Origin: Heterotrichella gracilis | Taxonomy: Eukaryota > Sar > Xanthophyceae > Tribonematales > Xanthonemataceae | DNA length: 27,312 nucleotides | Direction: 5' to 3' | NCBI GenBank assembly: GCA_032358255.1 | Contig: JAULBX010028692.1 | Location: 1 to 27,312 of the forward strand | Part shown: in pieces, positions 27,230-27,312 of the stretch | How positions within the stretch are numbered: position 1 is the stretch's first letter | How the letters are laid out: every line of letters begins with the position of its first letter | Made by a program: the position numbers and the translations under genes | Notes under the pieces: model-generated | What the model was told of the DNA's origin: nothing | The model's database searches: none | Seen by the model: the letters and a program-made list of their open reading frames with translations, nothing else

Positions 27230-27312
27230 CGGGGGGGGGGGGGGGGGCCCGGGGGGGGGGGGGTGGGGGGGGGCGGGGGGGGCTGGGGGGGGGGGGGGGG
27301 GGGGGGGGGGGG
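27230..27312. repeat. Near-homopolymeric G tract at the window's right edge
   Basis: About 83 bases are almost all G, interrupted only by CCC and single T, C and CT. On the minus strand it is a C tract directly before the MATE acceptor. Such a tract would form G-quadruplexes, but its position at the edge and its purity also suit a sequencing or assembly artefact. Confidence 0.8.

Overview
The window is nuclear DNA from a green plant-lineage eukaryote, most likely a chlorophyte alga of trebouxiophyte type. This is inferred from intron-rich genes with GT-AG (and two GC-AG) introns, plant-type telomere-like heptamers (TTTAGGG), a kinase-associated protein phosphatase (KAPP) otherwise known from plants, and a chloroplast-targeted alpha/beta hydrolase resembling Arabidopsis At4g36530. 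No species assignment is possible from the sequence alone.

Eight genes can be built exon by exon with consistent splice phases, and they alternate strictly in strand. They are: the 3' end of an RbfA-like ribosome factor (+, 1-314); a KAPP-like FHA/PP2C phosphatase (-, 1855-7232, 9 exons, 799 aa); an ARM-repeat protein with a mitochondrial-type leader (+, 7932-12602, 10 exons); a CK1-superfamily kinase (-, 12819-14885, 5 exons, 344 aa); a small coiled-coil protein (+, about 15669-17698); an aromatic-L-amino-acid decarboxylase (-, 17969-21215, 10 exons, 493 aa); a chloroplast alpha/beta hydrolase (+, 21857-24913, 5 exons, 409 aa); and the last exon of a MATE transporter (-, from 26957 into the right edge). 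The genes therefore form head-to-head pairs with shared upstream regions and tail-to-tail pairs. They do not form an evident pathway.

The most unusual property is structural. In six places or more, a stretch spanning an exon-intron boundary (or a terminal exon) has been locally duplicated. The decayed copies sit in the neighbouring intron or 3' flank at periods of about 70-225 bp, often still carrying splice sites and often next to, or joined directly to, TTTAGGG/CCCTAAA-like sequence. This affects the RbfA, KAPP, ARM, hydrolase and MATE genes. The block from about 12.5 to 21.4 kb (kinase, coiled-coil, decarboxylase) shows almost none of it. The clearest case is a tandem triplication of the nucleophile-elbow coding segment of the hydrolase, in which the second copy differs from the first only at third codon positions.

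The right end (27230-27312) is almost pure G and may be a sequencing or assembly edge. Intergenic stretches at about 670-1740 and 25.1-26.85 kb hold nothing I can recognise.
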